DNA of 64,000 nt from Hyperoodon ampullatus (GCA_949752795.1 OX457057.1:10530632-10594631); one strand, 5' to 3'. Positions 11,960 through 24,500 are shown, counted from the first letter of the stretch. Notes: generated by a model from the sequence alone, not told the origin. Program-made: numbers and translations.

Positions 11960-12416
11960 GCCATAGTGGGTTGAGTGAGGTCCTCTTTACAGATCTGTCC
12001 ACATCTAATTCCTAGAACCTGTGTATATGACCTTATTTGGAAAAAGGGTCTTTGCAGGTGCAATCAAGTTAAAGATCTTGAGATGAAACTATCATCCTGG
12101 ATGATCTGGGTGGGCCCTAAATCCAATGCCAAGTGTCTTTATAAGAGACACACAGAGAAGATTTGACAGAAGAGGAGGAGGTAGCATGGCCATGGAAACA
12201 CAGATTGGAAGGATGCTGCTATAAGGCAAGGAATGCCTGGAGCCACCAGAAGCTTAAGAGCCCAGGGACAGATTCTCCCATAGAGTTCGCAAAGGGAGTG
12301 CAGCCCTGCTGGATTTGGGACTTCTGGCTTCCAGAACTGTGAGTGAATAGATTTCTGTTGTTTTAAGCCTCCCAGTTTGTGGTAATTTGTTATGGAAGAC
12401 CTAGGAAACTAATATA
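11960..12416 (+). mobile_element. MaLR (MLT1-like) LTR, diverged
   Basis: GACCTTATTTGGAAAAAGGG, TGGGTGGGCCCTAAATCC and the 3' block TTCCAGAACTGTGAGTGAAT with CCCAGTTTGTGGTAATTTGT match the element at 6575, but the 5' end is more decayed. No internal retroviral sequence is attached. Confidence 0.65.
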
Positions 12417-14083
12417 CCAGCCAAGGGTCAACCTTGCAAACCCTCCTTTCTAAGGGTAGCAGTCTCAACCTGCTGCATTAACTCTTTTACATCCCCACTG
12501 TCCACGTTGCTATTTGCCATCACCTGATTGTTTTTATCTTTATAGCACTTTTCTTACCATAATTATGTTTTTGTCAAATCTGGTCATTCATTTAACACAT
12601 ATGTATTGATCACCTTCTGTGTTCTAGGTACTCTGCTCATTTTGGGTGTACAGTGATAAGAAAAACGGACAGGAATTCTCTCCTTACAGATTTTCCAGTG
12701 GGAAGCTATAATAGGAAGATGGATCGCAGCATGTTTCAGGCTGGTGGCTGAGTCAGTTGCCCTGCCCTGCCTCCAAGTGCATTTTGATCAAGGTCACTAC
12801 TTCCTGCCATTACTCAGAAGGCAGATGGGGGGCGAGGGTGACTTTTGATTGTGTGGCCCCTCGAGATCACTGTTCAGAACCCAAGGTTACTTCATCACAG
12901 CCCAGACCAAGCACATGAAAAAGGTCTCTTTGTTTTAAGAGCATCTTTGGAGTCAGAAAGGAGCTTGAGATGACATTGGGCTTAGGGGTGATGCTTCAGA
13001 GGGTCCAATCTTTCTTCTGGGCTCAGAACCAAAGGCTTCAGGAAAGAGTTGCATTTGGAAATTTAACTGTGCCTCCTTGAAGCTTGAACCACAATATCGA
13101 CTTTGTTTATGAATTTATTTGTTTATCAATTTTCCCTACTAAAATTATAGCTACCCAAACACCCTTTCATGTCCCCAGGGCTGAGTACAGAGCTTGGCAC
13201 ATAGTGGGTACTCATTAAATATTGGTGAATGAATGAACGAATCAGTCACACATTCCCTTTTTATAGGACTTACTGCACCATCAGAAAATTGGCATCGATT
13301 CATCTGTCCCCCCATCCAACCATGAGCTCCTTGGGAGGACCGATAATGTCATAGTATTTTTGTGGTCCTAGCACAGGAGAGGTCAGTCAGTCTTGCTGAA
13401 TGGATGAATGAACTGAAGGGATAAATATGAGCACATGCACAATAAATCCAGCTTTTGAAAGGTGTTTTGATGAAAACTTAAAACTTGCTCAGAGTCCTTG
13501 GGAAGTCTCTCCTAGATTTGGGCCACTTTTCCTCTGGGTTTTAAATGTCCAAAACAATTAATTTTGTTGAGTCCATTGCAGCCTGCCCTGAATCCAGATG
13601 TCTGGGTGATTTTTCTAAAACTTTGGCTGTTGATCTTGTGAGACTGGTTCCCACATTAATACACATACCCCATCTGTTCTGCTCTTCAAATTTTGTCTTT
13701 GCGAGACTTCTTAGAGTCTGCCTCTAGAATCTCAGTTTCCAGATGATTTTCTCATTTGTAACAATGACCATTCTGTCTAATTTTTATCCTTAATATTTCC
13801 TGATGGACTTTCCAAATGCATTCATGGTTTTGATCTTCCAAGGGGGCAAACGTGAAATGGACTAGTAAAAATCCATAATTAACAGTTTTAATGTCAGTCT
13901 GTCCTTTGCTGTCATAGAACCAAGTTTCCATTTCACTGTTCAAGAACTCATCAGATAAAATGGCCTCCCAGTCAAGAAAAATTACTCCATATGGTAATGT
14001 ATGGTAATGTAATTACAAAGGAGAAACATTATTTTCCTATATATTACTCTCTGCAGAAATTGTAGTAAGAAAGCCATCGTATT
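12417..14083. other. Mostly unassigned sequence with L2/MIR pieces
   Basis: L2-like fragments occur at about 12,585-12,720 (CATTTAACACATATGTATTG) and 13,170-13,245 (CTTGGCACATAGTGGGTACT). I see no host exon. The L1 integration site lies at the right end (ATT then AAAAATATCTAGGA). Confidence 0.4.
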
Positions 14084-14113
14084 AAAAATATCTAGGAATA
14101 GAGTCATAATCAG

Positions 14114-15597
14114 ACTTCCGGGTAAGATGGCGGAAGAGTAAGACGCGGAGATCACCTTCCTCCTCACGGATACACCAGAAATACAGCTACACGTGGAACA
14201 ACTCCTACAGAACACATACTGAACGCTGGCAGAAGACCCCAGACCTCCCAAAAGGCAAGAAACTCCCCACATACCTGGGTAGGGCAAAGCGGAGAGATTC
14301 CCGCACAGAGGATCGGTGCCGAGCGGCACTCACCAGCCCGAGAGGCTTGTCTGCTCGCCCGCCGGGGCGGGCGGCGCTGGAAGCTGAGGCTCGGGCTTCG
14401 GTCAGAGCGCAGGGAGAGGACTGGGGCTGGCGGCGAGAACTCAGCCTGAAGGGGGCTAATGTGCCACAGCTAGCCGGGAGGGAGTCCGGGAAAACTCTGG
14501 AGCTGCCGAAGAGGCAAGAGACTTGTTCTTCCCTCTTGGTTTCCTGCTGCGCGAGGAGAGGGGATTAAGAGCGCTGCTTAAAGGGGCTCCACAGACGGGC
14601 GCGAGTCGCGACTGAAAGCGCGGAGCCCAGTGACGGGCGTGGGACGCTGGGGCTGCTGCTGCCGCCGCCAAGAAGCCCGTGTGCGAGCGCAGGTCACTGT
14701 CCACACCGCCCTTCCGGGAGCCTGAGCAGCCCGCCACTGCCGGGGTCCCGGGATCCAGGGGCGGCTTCCCTGGGAGAACGCACGGCGCGCCTCGGGCTGG
14801 TGCAACGTCACGCCGACCTCTGCCGCTGCAGGCTCGCCCCGCACTCCGTGCCCCTCCCTCCCGCCCGGCCTGAGTGAGCCAGAGTTCCCGAAGAGGCTGC
14901 TCCTTTAACCCTTTCCTGTCTGAGCGAAGAACAGACGCCCTCCGGCGACCTACACGCAGAGGCGGGGCCAAATCCAAAGCTGAGACCCGGGAGCTGTGAG
15001 AACAAAGAAGAGAAAGGGAAACCTCTCCCAGCAGCCTCAGAAGCAGCGGATTAAAGCTCCACAATCAACTTGATGTACCCTGCATCTGTGGAATACATGA
15101 ATAGACAACAAATCATCCCAAATTGAGGAGCCAGGAGTCAGTACTGTGCCTCTGAGGTGGGAGAGCCAACTTCAGGACACTGGTCCACAAGAGACCTCCC
15201 AGCTCCACATAATATCAAACGGCGAAAATCTTCCAGAGATCTCCATCTCAACACCAGCACCCAGCTTCACTCAACGACCAGCAAGCTACAGTGCTGGACA
15301 CCCTATGCCAAACAACTAGCAAGACAGGAACACAACGCCACCCATTAGCAGAGAGGTGGCCTAAAATCATAAAAAGTCTGCAGACACCCCAAAACACACC
15401 ACCAGACGTGGACCTGCCCACCAGAAAGACAAGATCCAGCCTCATCCACCAGAACACAGGCACTAGTCCCCTCGACCAGGAAACCTACACAACCCACTAA
15501 ACCAACCTTAGCCACTGGGGACAGACACCAAAAACAACAGGAACTACGAACCTGCAGCCGGCAAAAAGGAGACCCCAAACACAGTAACATAAGCAAA
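14114..15597 (+). promoter_or_regulatory. L1 5' UTR with internal promoter region
   Basis: About 1.48 kb precedes ORF1. It opens with ACTTCCGGGTAAGATGGCGG, which contains an ETS-like core (ACTTCCGG, 14,114-14,121) and a YY1-like core (AAGATGGCGG, 14,124-14,133). In human L1 a YY1 site near +13 to +21 directs the start of transcription, so the same role is inferred here. About 14,330-14,980 is GC- and CpG-rich, unlike the surrounding AT-rich DNA. This fits an internal RNA polymerase II promoter that would be a methylation target. Confidence 0.8.
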
Positions 15598-16491
15598 ATG
15601 AGAAGACAGAAAAACACACAGCAGGAGAAGGAGCAAGATAAAAACCCACCAGACCTAACAAATGAAGAGGTAATAGGCAGTCTATCTGAAAAAGAATTCA
15701 GAATAATGATAGTAAAGATGATCCAAAATCTTGGAAATAGAATAGACAAAATGCAAGAAACAGTTAACAAGGACCTAGTAGAACTAAAGATGAATCAAGC
15801 ATCGATTAAAAACACAATAAATGAAATGAAAAATACTCTAGATGGGATCAATAGCAGAATAACTGAGGCAGAAGAACGGATAAGTGAGGTGGAAGATAAA
15901 ATAGTGGAAATAACTAATGCAGAGCAAAATAAAGAGAAAAGAATGAAAAGAACAGAGGACAATATCAGAGACCTCTGGGACAACATTAAACGCACCAACA
16001 TTCGAATTATAGGGGTTCCAGAAGAAGAAGAGAAAAAGAAAGGGACTGAGAAAATATTTGAAGAGATTATAGTTGAAAACTTCCCTAATATGGGAAAGGA
16101 AATAGTTAATCAAGTCCAAGAAGCACAGAGAGTCCCATACAGAATAAATCCAAGGAGAAATACGCCAAGACACATATTAATCAAACTGTCAAAAATTAAA
16201 CACAAAGAAATCATATTAAAAGCAGCAAGGCAAAAACAACAAATAACACACAAGGGAATCCCCATCAGGATAACAGCTGATCTCTCAGCAGAAACTCTAC
16301 AAGCCAGAAGGGAGTGGCAGGACATAATTAAAGTGATGAAGGAGAGAAACCTGCAACCAAGATTACTCTACCCAGCAAGGATCTCATTCAGATTTGATGG
16401 AGAAATTAAAACGTTTACAGACAAGCAAAAGCTGAGAGAGTTCAGCACCACCAAACCAGCTTTACAACAAATGCTAAAGGAACTTCTCTAG
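15598..16491 (+). CDS. L1 ORF1 protein, RNA-binding chaperone (297 aa)
   Basis: ORF1p coats L1 RNA as a trimer and acts as a nucleic-acid chaperone in the cytoplasmic L1 ribonucleoprotein. The N-terminus is short and charged. Residues about 30-128 are rich in heptad-like Ile/Leu/Met with Glu/Lys, fitting a coiled coil. The RRM begins near residue 129 ([10 protein letters not shown] at 134-143). The C-terminal domain carries [14 protein letters not shown] (227-240) and YPARISF (258-264), hallmarks of the ORF1p C-terminal domain. At 297 residues it is shorter than human ORF1p (338), mainly in the N-terminal and coiled-coil part. I chose the first ATG (AAAATGA, A at -3); there is no in-frame break. 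It is the first cistron of a bicistronic RNA driven by the L1 5' UTR. Confidence 0.96.
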   Translation: MRRQKNTQQEKEQDKNPPDLTNEEVIGSLSEKEFRIMIVKMIQNLGNRIDKMQETVNKDLVELKMNQASIKNTINEMKNTLDGINSRITEAEERISEVEDKIVEITNAEQNKEKRMKRTEDNIRDLWDNIKRTNIRIIGVPEEEEKKKGTEKIFEEIIVENFPNMGKEIVNQVQEAQRVPYRINPRRNTPRHILIKLSKIKHKEIILKAARQKQQITHKGIPIRITADLSAETLQARREWQDIIKVMKERNLQPRLLYPARISFRFDGEIKTFTDKQKLREFSTTKPALQQMLKELL

Positions 16492-16549
16492 GCAAGAAAC
16501 ACAACAGAAGGAAAAGACCTACAATAACGAACCCAAAACAATTAAGAAA

Positions 16550-19500
16550 ATGGGAATAGGAACATACATATCGATAATTACCTTAAATGTAAATGGACTA
16601 AACGCTCCCACCAAAAGACACAGATTGGCTGAATGGATACAAAAACAAGACCCATATATATGCTGTCTACAAGAGACCCACTTCAGACCTAGAGACACAT
16701 ACAGACTGAAAGTAAGGGGATGGAAAAAGATATTCCATGCAAATGGAAACCAAAAGAAAGCTGGAGTAGCAATTCTCATATCAGACAAAATAGACTTTAA
16801 AATAAAGACTACTAGAAGAGACAAAGAAGGACACTACATAATGATCAAGGGATCGATCCAAGAAGAAGATATAACAATTGTAAATATTTATGCACCCAAC
16901 ATAGGAGCACCTCAATACATAAGGCAAACACTAACAGCCATAAAAGGAGAAATCGACAGTAACACAATCATAGTAGGGGACTTTAACACCCCACTTTCAC
17001 CAATGGACAGATCATCCAAAATGAAAATAAATAAGGAAACACAAGCTTTAAATGATACATTAAACAAGATGGACTTAATTGATATTTATAGGACATTCCA
17101 TCCAAAAACAACAGAATACACATTTTTCTCAAGTGCTCATGGAACATTCTCCAGGATAGATCATATCTTGGGTCACAAATCAAGCCTTGGTAAATTTAAG
17201 AAAATTGAAATTGTATCAAGTATCTTTTCCGACCACAATGCTATGAGACTAGATATCAATTACAGGAAAAGAGCTATAAAAAATACAAACACATGGAGGC
17301 TAAACAATACATTACTTAATAACGAAGTGATCACTGAAGAAATCAAAGAGGAAATAAAAAAATACCTAGAAACAAATGACAATGGAGACACGACGACCCA
17401 AAACCTATGGGATGCAGCAAAAGCAGTTCTAAGAGGGAAGTTTATAGCAATACAATCCCACCTTAAGAAACAGGAAATATCTCGACTAAACAACCTAACC
17501 TTGCACCTAAAGCAATTAGAGAAAGAAGAACAAAAACATCCCAAAGTTAGCAGAAGGAAAGAAATCATAAAAATCAGATCAGAAATAAATGAAAAAGAAA
17601 TGAAGGAAACAATAGCAAAGATCAATAAAACTAAAAGCTGGTTCTTTGAGAAGATAAACAAAATTGATAAACCATTAGCCAGACTCATCAAGAAAAAAAG
17701 GGAGAAGACTCAAATCAATAGAATTAGAAATGAAAAAGGAGAAGTAACAACTGACACTGCAGAAATACAAAAGATCGTGAGAGATTACTATAAGCAACTC
17801 TATGCCAATAAAATGGACAACCTGGAAGAAATGGACAAATTCTTAGAAATGCACAACCTGCCAAGACTGAATCAGGAAGAAATAGAACATATGAACAGAC
17901 CAATCACAAGCACTGAAATTGAAACTGTGATAAAAAATCTTCCAACAAACAAAAGCCCAGGACCAGATGGCTTCACAGGCGAATTCTATCAAGCATTTAG
18001 AGAAGAGCTAACGCCTATCCTTCTCAAACTCTTCCAAAATATAGCAGAGGGAGGAACACTCCCAAACTCATTCTACGAGGCCACCATCACCTTGATACCA
18101 AAACCAGACAAGGATGTCACAAAGAAAGAAAACTACAGGCCAATATCACTGATGAACATAGATGCAAAAATCCTCAACAAAATACTAGCAAACAGAATCC
18201 AACAGCACATTAAAAGGATCATACACCATGATCAAGTGGGGTTTATCCCAGGAATGCAAGGATTCTTCAATATACGCAAATCAATCAACGTGATACACCA
18301 TATTAACAAATTGAAGGAGAAAAACCATATGATCATCTCAATAGATGCAGAGAAAGCTTTCGACAAAATTCAACACCCATTCATGATAAAAACCCTGCAG
18401 AAAGTAGGCATAGAGGGAACTTTCCTCAACATAATAAAGGTCATATATGACAAACCCACAGCCAGCATCGTCCTCAATGGTGAAAAACTGAAACCATTTC
18501 CACTAAGATCAGGAACAAGACAAGGTTGCCCACTCTCACCACTCTTATTCAACATAGTTTTGGAAGTTTTAGCCACAGCAATCAGAGAAGAAAAGCAAAT
18601 AAAAGGAATCCAAATTGGAAAAGAAGAAGTAAAGCTGTCACTGTTTGCAGATGACATGATACTATACATAGAGAATCCTAAAGATGCTACCAGAAAACTA
18701 CTAGAGCTAATCAATGAATTTGGTAAAGTTGCAGGATACAAAATTAATGCACAGAAATCTCTGGCATTCCTATATACTAATGATGAAAAATCTGAAAGTG
18801 AAATCAAGGAAACACTCCCATTTACCATTGCAACAAAAAGAATAAAATATCTAGGAATAAACCTACCTAAGGAGACAAAAGACCTGTATGCAGAAAATTA
18901 TAAGACACTGATGAAAGAAATTAAAGATGATACAAATAGATGGAGAGATGTACCATGTTCTTGGATTGGAAGAATCAACATTGTGAAAATGACTCTACTA
19001 CCCAAAGCAATCTACAGATTCAATGCAATCCCTATCAAAATACCACTGGCATTTTTCACAGAACTAGAACAAAAAATTTCACAATTTGTATGGAAACACA
19101 AAAGACCCCGAATAGCCAAAGCAATCTTGAGAACGAAAAATGGAGCTGGAGGAATCAGGCTCCCTGACTTCAGACTATACTACAAAGCTGCAGTAATCAA
19201 GACAGTATGGTACTGGCACAGAAACAGAAAGATAGATCAATGGAACAGGATAGAAAGCCCAGAGATAAACCCACGGACATATGGTCACCTTATCTTTGAT
19301 AAAGGAGGCAGGAATGTACAGTGGAGAAAGGACAGTCTCTTCAATAAGTGGTGTTGGGAAAACTGGAGAGGGACATGTAAAAGTATGAGATTCGATCACT
19401 CCCTAACACCATACACAAAAATAAGCTCAAAATGGATTAAAGACCTAAATGTAAGGCCAGACACTATCAAACTCTTAGAGGACAACATAGGCAGAACACT

Positions 19501-20368
19501 CTATGACATAAATCACAGCAAGATCCTTTTTGACCCACCTCCTAGAGAAATGGAAATAAAGACAAAAATAAACACATGGGACCTAATGAAACTTAAAAGC
19601 TTTTGCACAGCAAAGGAAACCATAAACAAGACCAAAAGACAACCCTCAGAATGGGAGAAAATATTTGCAAATGAAGCAACTGACAAAGGATTAATCTCCA
19701 AAATTTATAAGCAGCTCATGCAGCTCAATAACAAAAAAACAAACAACCCAATCCAAAAATGGGCAGAAGACCTAAATAGACATTTCTCCACAGAAGATAT
19801 ACAGACTGCCAACAAACACATGAAAGGATGCTCAACATCTTTACTAATTAGAGAAATGCAAATCAAAACTACAATGAGATATCATCTCACACCAGTCAGA
19901 ATGGCCATCATCAAAAAATCTAGAAACAATAAATGCTGGAGAGGGTGTGGAAAAAAGGGAACACTCTTGCACTGCTGGTGGGAATGTGAATTGGTACAGC
20001 CACTATGGAGAACGGTATGGAGGTTCCTTAAAAAACTACAAATAGAACTACCATATGACCCTGCAATCCCACTACTGGGCATATACCCTGAGAAAACCAT
20101 AATTCAAAAAGAGACATGTACCAAAATGTTCATAGCAGCCCTATTTACAATAGCCCGGAGATGGAAACAACCTAAGTGTCCATCATCGGATGAATGGGTA
20201 AAGAAGATGTGGCACATATATACAATGGAATATTACTCAGCCATAAAAAGAAATGAAATTGAACTATTTGTAATGAGGTGGATGGACCTAGAGTCTGTCA
20301 TACAGAGTGAAGTAAGTCAGAAAGAGAAAGACAAATACTGTATGCTGACACATATATATGGAATTTAA
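16550..20368 (+). CDS. L1 ORF2 protein, endonuclease and reverse transcriptase (1272 aa)
   Basis: ORF2p nicks target DNA and copies L1 RNA from the nick (target-primed reverse transcription). The N-terminal APE-like endonuclease (about 1-238) keeps its active-site set: N13, E42, D144 and N146 (GDFNTP), D204 (RIDH), and D228-H229 (SDHN). The reverse transcriptase shows KSPGPDGF, the first catalytic Asp D599 ([10 protein letters not shown]), [12 protein letters not shown] and the FADD box at 699-702. The C-terminal zinc-knuckle-like motif C-x3-C-x7-H-x4-C is at 1129-1146. Length is close to human ORF2p (1275), with no stop or frameshift. It starts 58 bp after the ORF1 stop in a different frame. 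As in other mammalian L1s, translation probably depends on inefficient reinitiation. Activity is inferred from intact motifs, not shown. Confidence 0.97.
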   Translation: MGIGTYISIITLNVNGLNAPTKRHRLAEWIQKQDPYICCLQETHFRPRDTYRLKVRGWKKIFHANGNQKKAGVAILISDKIDFKIKTTRRDKEGHYIMIKGSIQEEDITIVNIYAPNIGAPQYIRQTLTAIKGEIDSNTIIVGDFNTPLSPMDRSSKMKINKETQALNDTLNKMDLIDIYRTFHPKTTEYTFFSSAHGTFSRIDHILGHKSSLGKFKKIEIVSSIFSDHNAMRLDINYRKRAIKNTNTWRLNNTLLNNEVITEEIKEEIKKYLETNDNGDTTTQNLWDAAKAVLRGKFIAIQSHLKKQEISRLNNLTLHLKQLEKEEQKHPKVSRRKEIIKIRSEINEKEMKETIAKINKTKSWFFEKINKIDKPLARLIKKKREKTQINRIRNEKGEVTTDTAEIQKIVRDYYKQLYANKMDNLEEMDKFLEMHNLPRLNQEEIEHMNRPITSTEIETVIKNLPTNKSPGPDGFTGEFYQAFREELTPILLKLFQNIAEGGTLPNSFYEATITLIPKPDKDVTKKENYRPISLMNIDAKILNKILANRIQQHIKRIIHHDQVGFIPGMQGFFNIRKSINVIHHINKLKEKNHMIISIDAEKAFDKIQHPFMIKTLQKVGIEGTFLNIIKVIYDKPTASIVLNGEKLKPFPLRSGTRQGCPLSPLLFNIVLEVLATAIREEKQIKGIQIGKEEVKLSLFADDMILYIENPKDATRKLLELINEFGKVAGYKINAQKSLAFLYTNDEKSESEIKETLPFTIATKRIKYLGINLPKETKDLYAENYKTLMKEIKDDTNRWRDVPCSWIGRINIVKMTLLPKAIYRFNAIPIKIPLAFFTELEQKISQFVWKHKRPRIAKAILRTKNGAGGIRLPDFRLYYKAAVIKTVWYWHRNRKIDQWNRIESPEINPRTYGHLIFDKGGRNVQWRKDSLFNKWCWENWRGTCKSMRFDHSLTPYTKISSKWIKDLNVRPDTIKLLEDNIGRTLYDINHSKILFDPPPREMEIKTKINTWDLMKLKSFCTAKETINKTKRQPSEWEKIFANEATDKGLISKIYKQLMQLNNKKTNNPIQKWAEDLNRHFSTEDIQTANKHMKGCSTSLLIREMQIKTTMRYHLTPVRMAIIKKSRNNKCWRGCGKKGTLLHCWWECELVQPLWRTVWRFLKKLQIELPYDPAIPLLGIYPEKTIIQKETCTKMFIAALFTIARRWKQPKCPSSDEWVKKMWHIYTMEYYSAIKRNEIELFVMRWMDLESVIQSEVSQKEKDKYCMLTHIYGI

Positions 20369-20700
20369 GAAAAAAAAAGGTCATGAAGAACATAGGGGTA
20401 AGACAGGAATAAAGACACAGACCTACTAGAGAATGGACTTGAGGATATGGGGAGGGGGAAGGGTAAGCTGTGACAAAGTGAAAGAGCGGCATGGACATAT
20501 ATACACTACCAAACGTAAGGTAGATAGCTAGTGGGAAGCAGCCGCATAGCACAGGGAGATCAGCTCGGTGCTTTGTGACCGCCTGGAGGGGTGGGATAGG
20601 GAGGGTGGGAGGGAGACGCAAAAGGGAGGGGATATGGGAACATATGTATACATATAACTGATTAAATTTGTGATAAAAAAAAAAAAAAAAAAAAAAAAAA
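20369..20700 (+). other. L1 3' UTR, G-rich tract and poly(A) tail
   Basis: The 3' UTR has a G-run block at about 20,587-20,613 (GGGG, GGG, GGG, GGG, GGG, GGG with short loops), a typical mammalian L1 G-quadruplex candidate. It ends ACTGATTAAATTTGTGAT and then about 26 A (20,675-20,700, the last five shared with the target duplication). The related L1 ending at 52.15 kb continues about 80 bp further. This copy therefore ends early, next to a new ATTAAA (20,661-20,666). Confidence 0.85.
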
Positions 20701-20709
20701 TATCTAGGA

Positions 20710-21575
20710 TGCCGAAGTTCCCACTTGCCAGCCTGATGGAGTTTCATTTTCTTTATAGGAGAGGCAAACAGTTCTTGTTGGCAACATTTTATTCTATGGG
20801 TTCATTAGGCAATTGTACATTACACTTGGACACCTGTGGAAGTGTAGATTATATCTACACGAATATAAATGCCTTTGTTGTGACTCACACTTTACAGTCT
20901 ATAACAGATATCTTTTTAAGGACAGACACTTGAAATGAAGTGTGTATGGAAGCATTCACCTATCTTCCTTAAAATGTTAGTAGAAATGCGTGTTTTGTAA
21001 ATTTAAGAAGTCAGCATCTCTAGTCTATTAAGCATCACCTTCTGTTAAAAGTGTGGTACTAGTCAGGAAAATGTATACATTTAAATAGCATCTTACTTAA
21101 TGAATCCTCTCTTTGAACCACATTTACTGCATAAGGAAAATATTTTTCTTCATTTCAGTAGGGCCATGGAGACAATTCATCCAAGGTTGAATTGAGCTAG
21201 GAGCCCTCCTTGTCTTATGAATTATTCAACAGTTTCTCACTTCAGAAATACAGGTCTGCTCTCTATTGTTGGTGAGGATCAGAGCGGAGGTAGAAAGAGC
21301 CTGCCTGTGTGGGAGGAGAGCTAAGTGACAGAGAAATCATTCTTTATCCTTGTTTTTCAGCTGAGTTCTTTTGTTCCAGATGTTATCCAAAGAGAGTTGG
21401 TGGTGAGGTATCAGTGGTAGATTGGAAAGAACATGGAACTTAAAATAAAACTCAGCTCTTCTATTTTGATGATTTTTCTTGTGAAATAATTTAAATCTCC
21501 AGTGCACTAGTTCCTCACCTATAAAATGGGGATTTATGCCTATTGCACAGAATTGTTCTGAGGTTTTTAAAGAAG
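20710..21575. other. Unassigned sequence with a probable MIR
   Basis: A sense MIR-like stretch lies at about 21,420-21,565 (CAGCTCTTCTATTTTGATGA, TTCCTCACCTATAAAATGGG). I see nothing else recognisable. Confidence 0.4.
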
Positions 21576-24500
21576 TGATATAGAACTTCTGATTCTGTTG
21601 GAGCTTGGATAGACTAACCCTCCCCTCCCTCTGAAAACAATAATAAAGCCATACAAAATACATAAAAAATAGAAAAAAAGCTCTCCAAAGATATCAGAGA
21701 GTGACCAAGGTAACCAGAACTTGAGAAGCCAAATGCTGGCAAGCAGAAAATTTTCATTCATGTGAGGCCCACATTTCTCTCTGCTGTCTTCCCTCAGGCA
21801 CTTGCTGATTCACAGTGAAGAGGAATAAAGGCTGAGCAGAAAGAGATGACCTGGAGCTTACAGCAGTCTTGATAGCTTGGGGAGGCAAGGGTTAGAATTT
21901 GTTGATGCCAAGACAGTTAGGACTTGAGGGGCTCAATGTCCTAGAAAAGAGGAAATTACAGAAAAATGAGCCCAAAAGTCTATGTGCAATTTCACATTGA
22001 TGAAATTGGAATGTTCTTAAATTATGCATATGTGGGGGCAAGACTCAGAAAACAAACAAATACAAAACAGCTGCTAGGTGACTAAAGTGCTAAGCAGAAG
22101 TTTTAGCAGTTAAACAGACCATCTATAGTTTTTATATTCACAGTGTCTGGCATTTTAATAAATTACTGCATATGATAGGAAATAGGACCAAATGACTAGA
22201 GGTAACAAGAAAAACAGACCTATGGGTGATCCAAATACTGGAGTTTTTAGACACAGACTTCAAAATGACTATGGTTCCTTTGTTCAAGAAAATAGAAGAA
22301 AAGAATTTTATCAAAGAAGTTGAATCTATTAAAAAAAACTACACAGAAATACTGTACCCTAGAGATAAAATAATTGAAACTAAAAATTCAGTAGATAGGT
22401 TTAACAGTAGATTAGACACAGTAGAAAAGAGGATTAGTAAACTGGAAGATAGGTGGATAGAAAATATCCAGATTGAAGTGCAGAGAGAAAAAAAGGATGG
22501 ACAAATGTTAAAGTTTAATTTAAAAGACATGTGAGACATGATTTGAAGGTCAAACATATGTGTAAATATAGTCCCAGAAATAGAGGTGAGAACACATGGA
22601 GCAGAAGCAATATTTGAAGAAATAATGACTGAAAACATTTTTTACTCATAAAAAGCATCAATTTCCAAATTCAAGAAACTCTACAAACCTCAGGATAAAT
22701 ACAAAGAAAACCAGTCTAGGCACATCATAATAAAACACGTTGGCAGCCAAATACAAAAGACATCTTAAGGCATCAAGAGAAAAAAGATACATTACCTTCA
22801 AAGAAGCAACAATAAGACCAATAGCCAATTCCTCAGCAAAAATGATAGAAATCAAGTGTCAATGGAAGCTCTTTAAATTACTGAAAGAAATAAATTCTAA
22901 CCTACAATCCTATATCCAGCAAAAAATTCTTCAAAAATTAAAATAAAGAAATGTTTAGAAAACTAAAACTAAACTGCACTAAAAGGAATACTTAAGGCAA
23001 AAGGAAAGTGCTTCTAGATGGAAGCATGGTTATTCAGGAAGGATTGGAAAGGGTCTGTATCTGGTAAATCTAATTGAAATCTGTCAACTTAAACAGTAGT
23101 AGTAATGCCTTATAGGACTTAAAATGTACACAGAAAAAAATATAAACTAAAGCAGCTACAAAAGGCAAGAGGTGGGTAAATGGGGTTAAAGTGTAGAAGG
23201 TTCTGGCATTGTCCAAAAAAGGATAATGTCCTAATTTAGGTAGATTTTAATAAGCCATGCATGCACATTGCAATCTCTAGGGTAACCACTAAAATAATAA
23301 AATAATATATAAGTGAGAATTTGATGGAAGGAGGAAAGTGAAATAATAAAAAAGTACTTGAATATTTGAAAGAAGGCAGGAAAGCACAATTGAACAATAA
23401 ACAGAGGAGGCAAATGTAAAACAAATAGTGAAAAAGTAGTTTTAACCCCAGTATATCAAGAATTACACTAAGTGTAAAGGGAGCAAATGCTCAATTAAAA
23501 GCAAATATTGCCAGTCTAGATTTAAAGACAATAACTGTATACTGCTTATAAGAAATATACTTTAAATATAAAGACATTGAAAAGGTAAAAGTAAGAGGGT
23601 GGAAAAAGTTATACCATGAGAATCCTAACCAAGAGAAATTTGTTGTAGTTATAAAAATACCAGACAAAGTAGACTTTCAGACAAAAACATTTACTAGACA
23701 TGAAGAGAATATTTTACGGTGATAAAAGGGTCCTTTCAACAAGAATGTATAACAAATCTAAATTTGTGTGCACCTACTAACATAGCCTCGAAATATGTAA
23801 ATCCCAAATAGATATAATTAAAATGGGGAATAGATAAATATACAATCACAGCTGGAGATTTTAAGATACTTCTCTTAATCAATAGAATAAGTGGACAAAA
23901 AATGAAAAGGGATATAAAATATTTGAAAAACACAATGAATAAAGTTGACCTAATTGACACATGTAGAAAACTGCAGCTAACGACTGCAGAAAATACATTC
24001 AAGAACACACAGAACCTTTACAAAATAGGACAAATAATTGTCCATAAGACAAATATCAGTAAATATCACTGGATTGAAATTATACAAAATACATTCTCTG
24101 GCCACAGTGGAATTAAGTAAGAAATCAGTGATGAAAAGGTAACTAGAAGTTCCCAAATGTTTAGGAGTTAAGCAATATACTACAAAATAACCCATGAATC
24201 AGAGAAAACATTATAATGAAAATTAAAATATTTTTAACTGAATGATAATGAAAACATGACACTCAAGCTGTTAAAATACAACTAAAACAATGCTTGAAGG
24301 AAATTTACAACACAGAATGCATATGTTAGAAAAAGAAGAAAAGTTGAAAAAACTCAAGTTTTCATCTCAAGAAGCTCTAAAAAGAACAGCATATTAAGCT
24401 CAAGAAACACTGGAGAAGGGAAATAATAAAAATAAAGAATTGAATCAGTAAAATAGAAAGCAGATGTACAATAGTAACATTTATAGAGCCCCAAATTGAT

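Larger units (their letters stand above)
14084..20709 (+). mobile_element. Full-length L1 retrotransposon with target duplication
   Basis: The element has the full L1 order: GC-rich 5' UTR, ORF1, a 58-bp spacer, ORF2, 3' UTR and poly(A). Perfect 14-bp duplications of AAAAATATCTAGGA lie at 14,084-14,097 and 20,696-20,709. The bases left of the first copy give ATT/AAAAA, a good L1 endonuclease target. Both ORFs are open over normal lengths. The identical duplications and the pure A tail argue for a recent insertion. It is the only candidate source element in the window. Confidence 0.97.

Noticed and set aside
17260..18828. Minus-strand frames of 143-152 codons opposite ORF2
   Set aside because: They are shadows of the A-rich ORF2 coding strand. 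Hydrophobic Phe/Leu/Ser-rich shadows are expected opposite Lys/Glu-rich genes.
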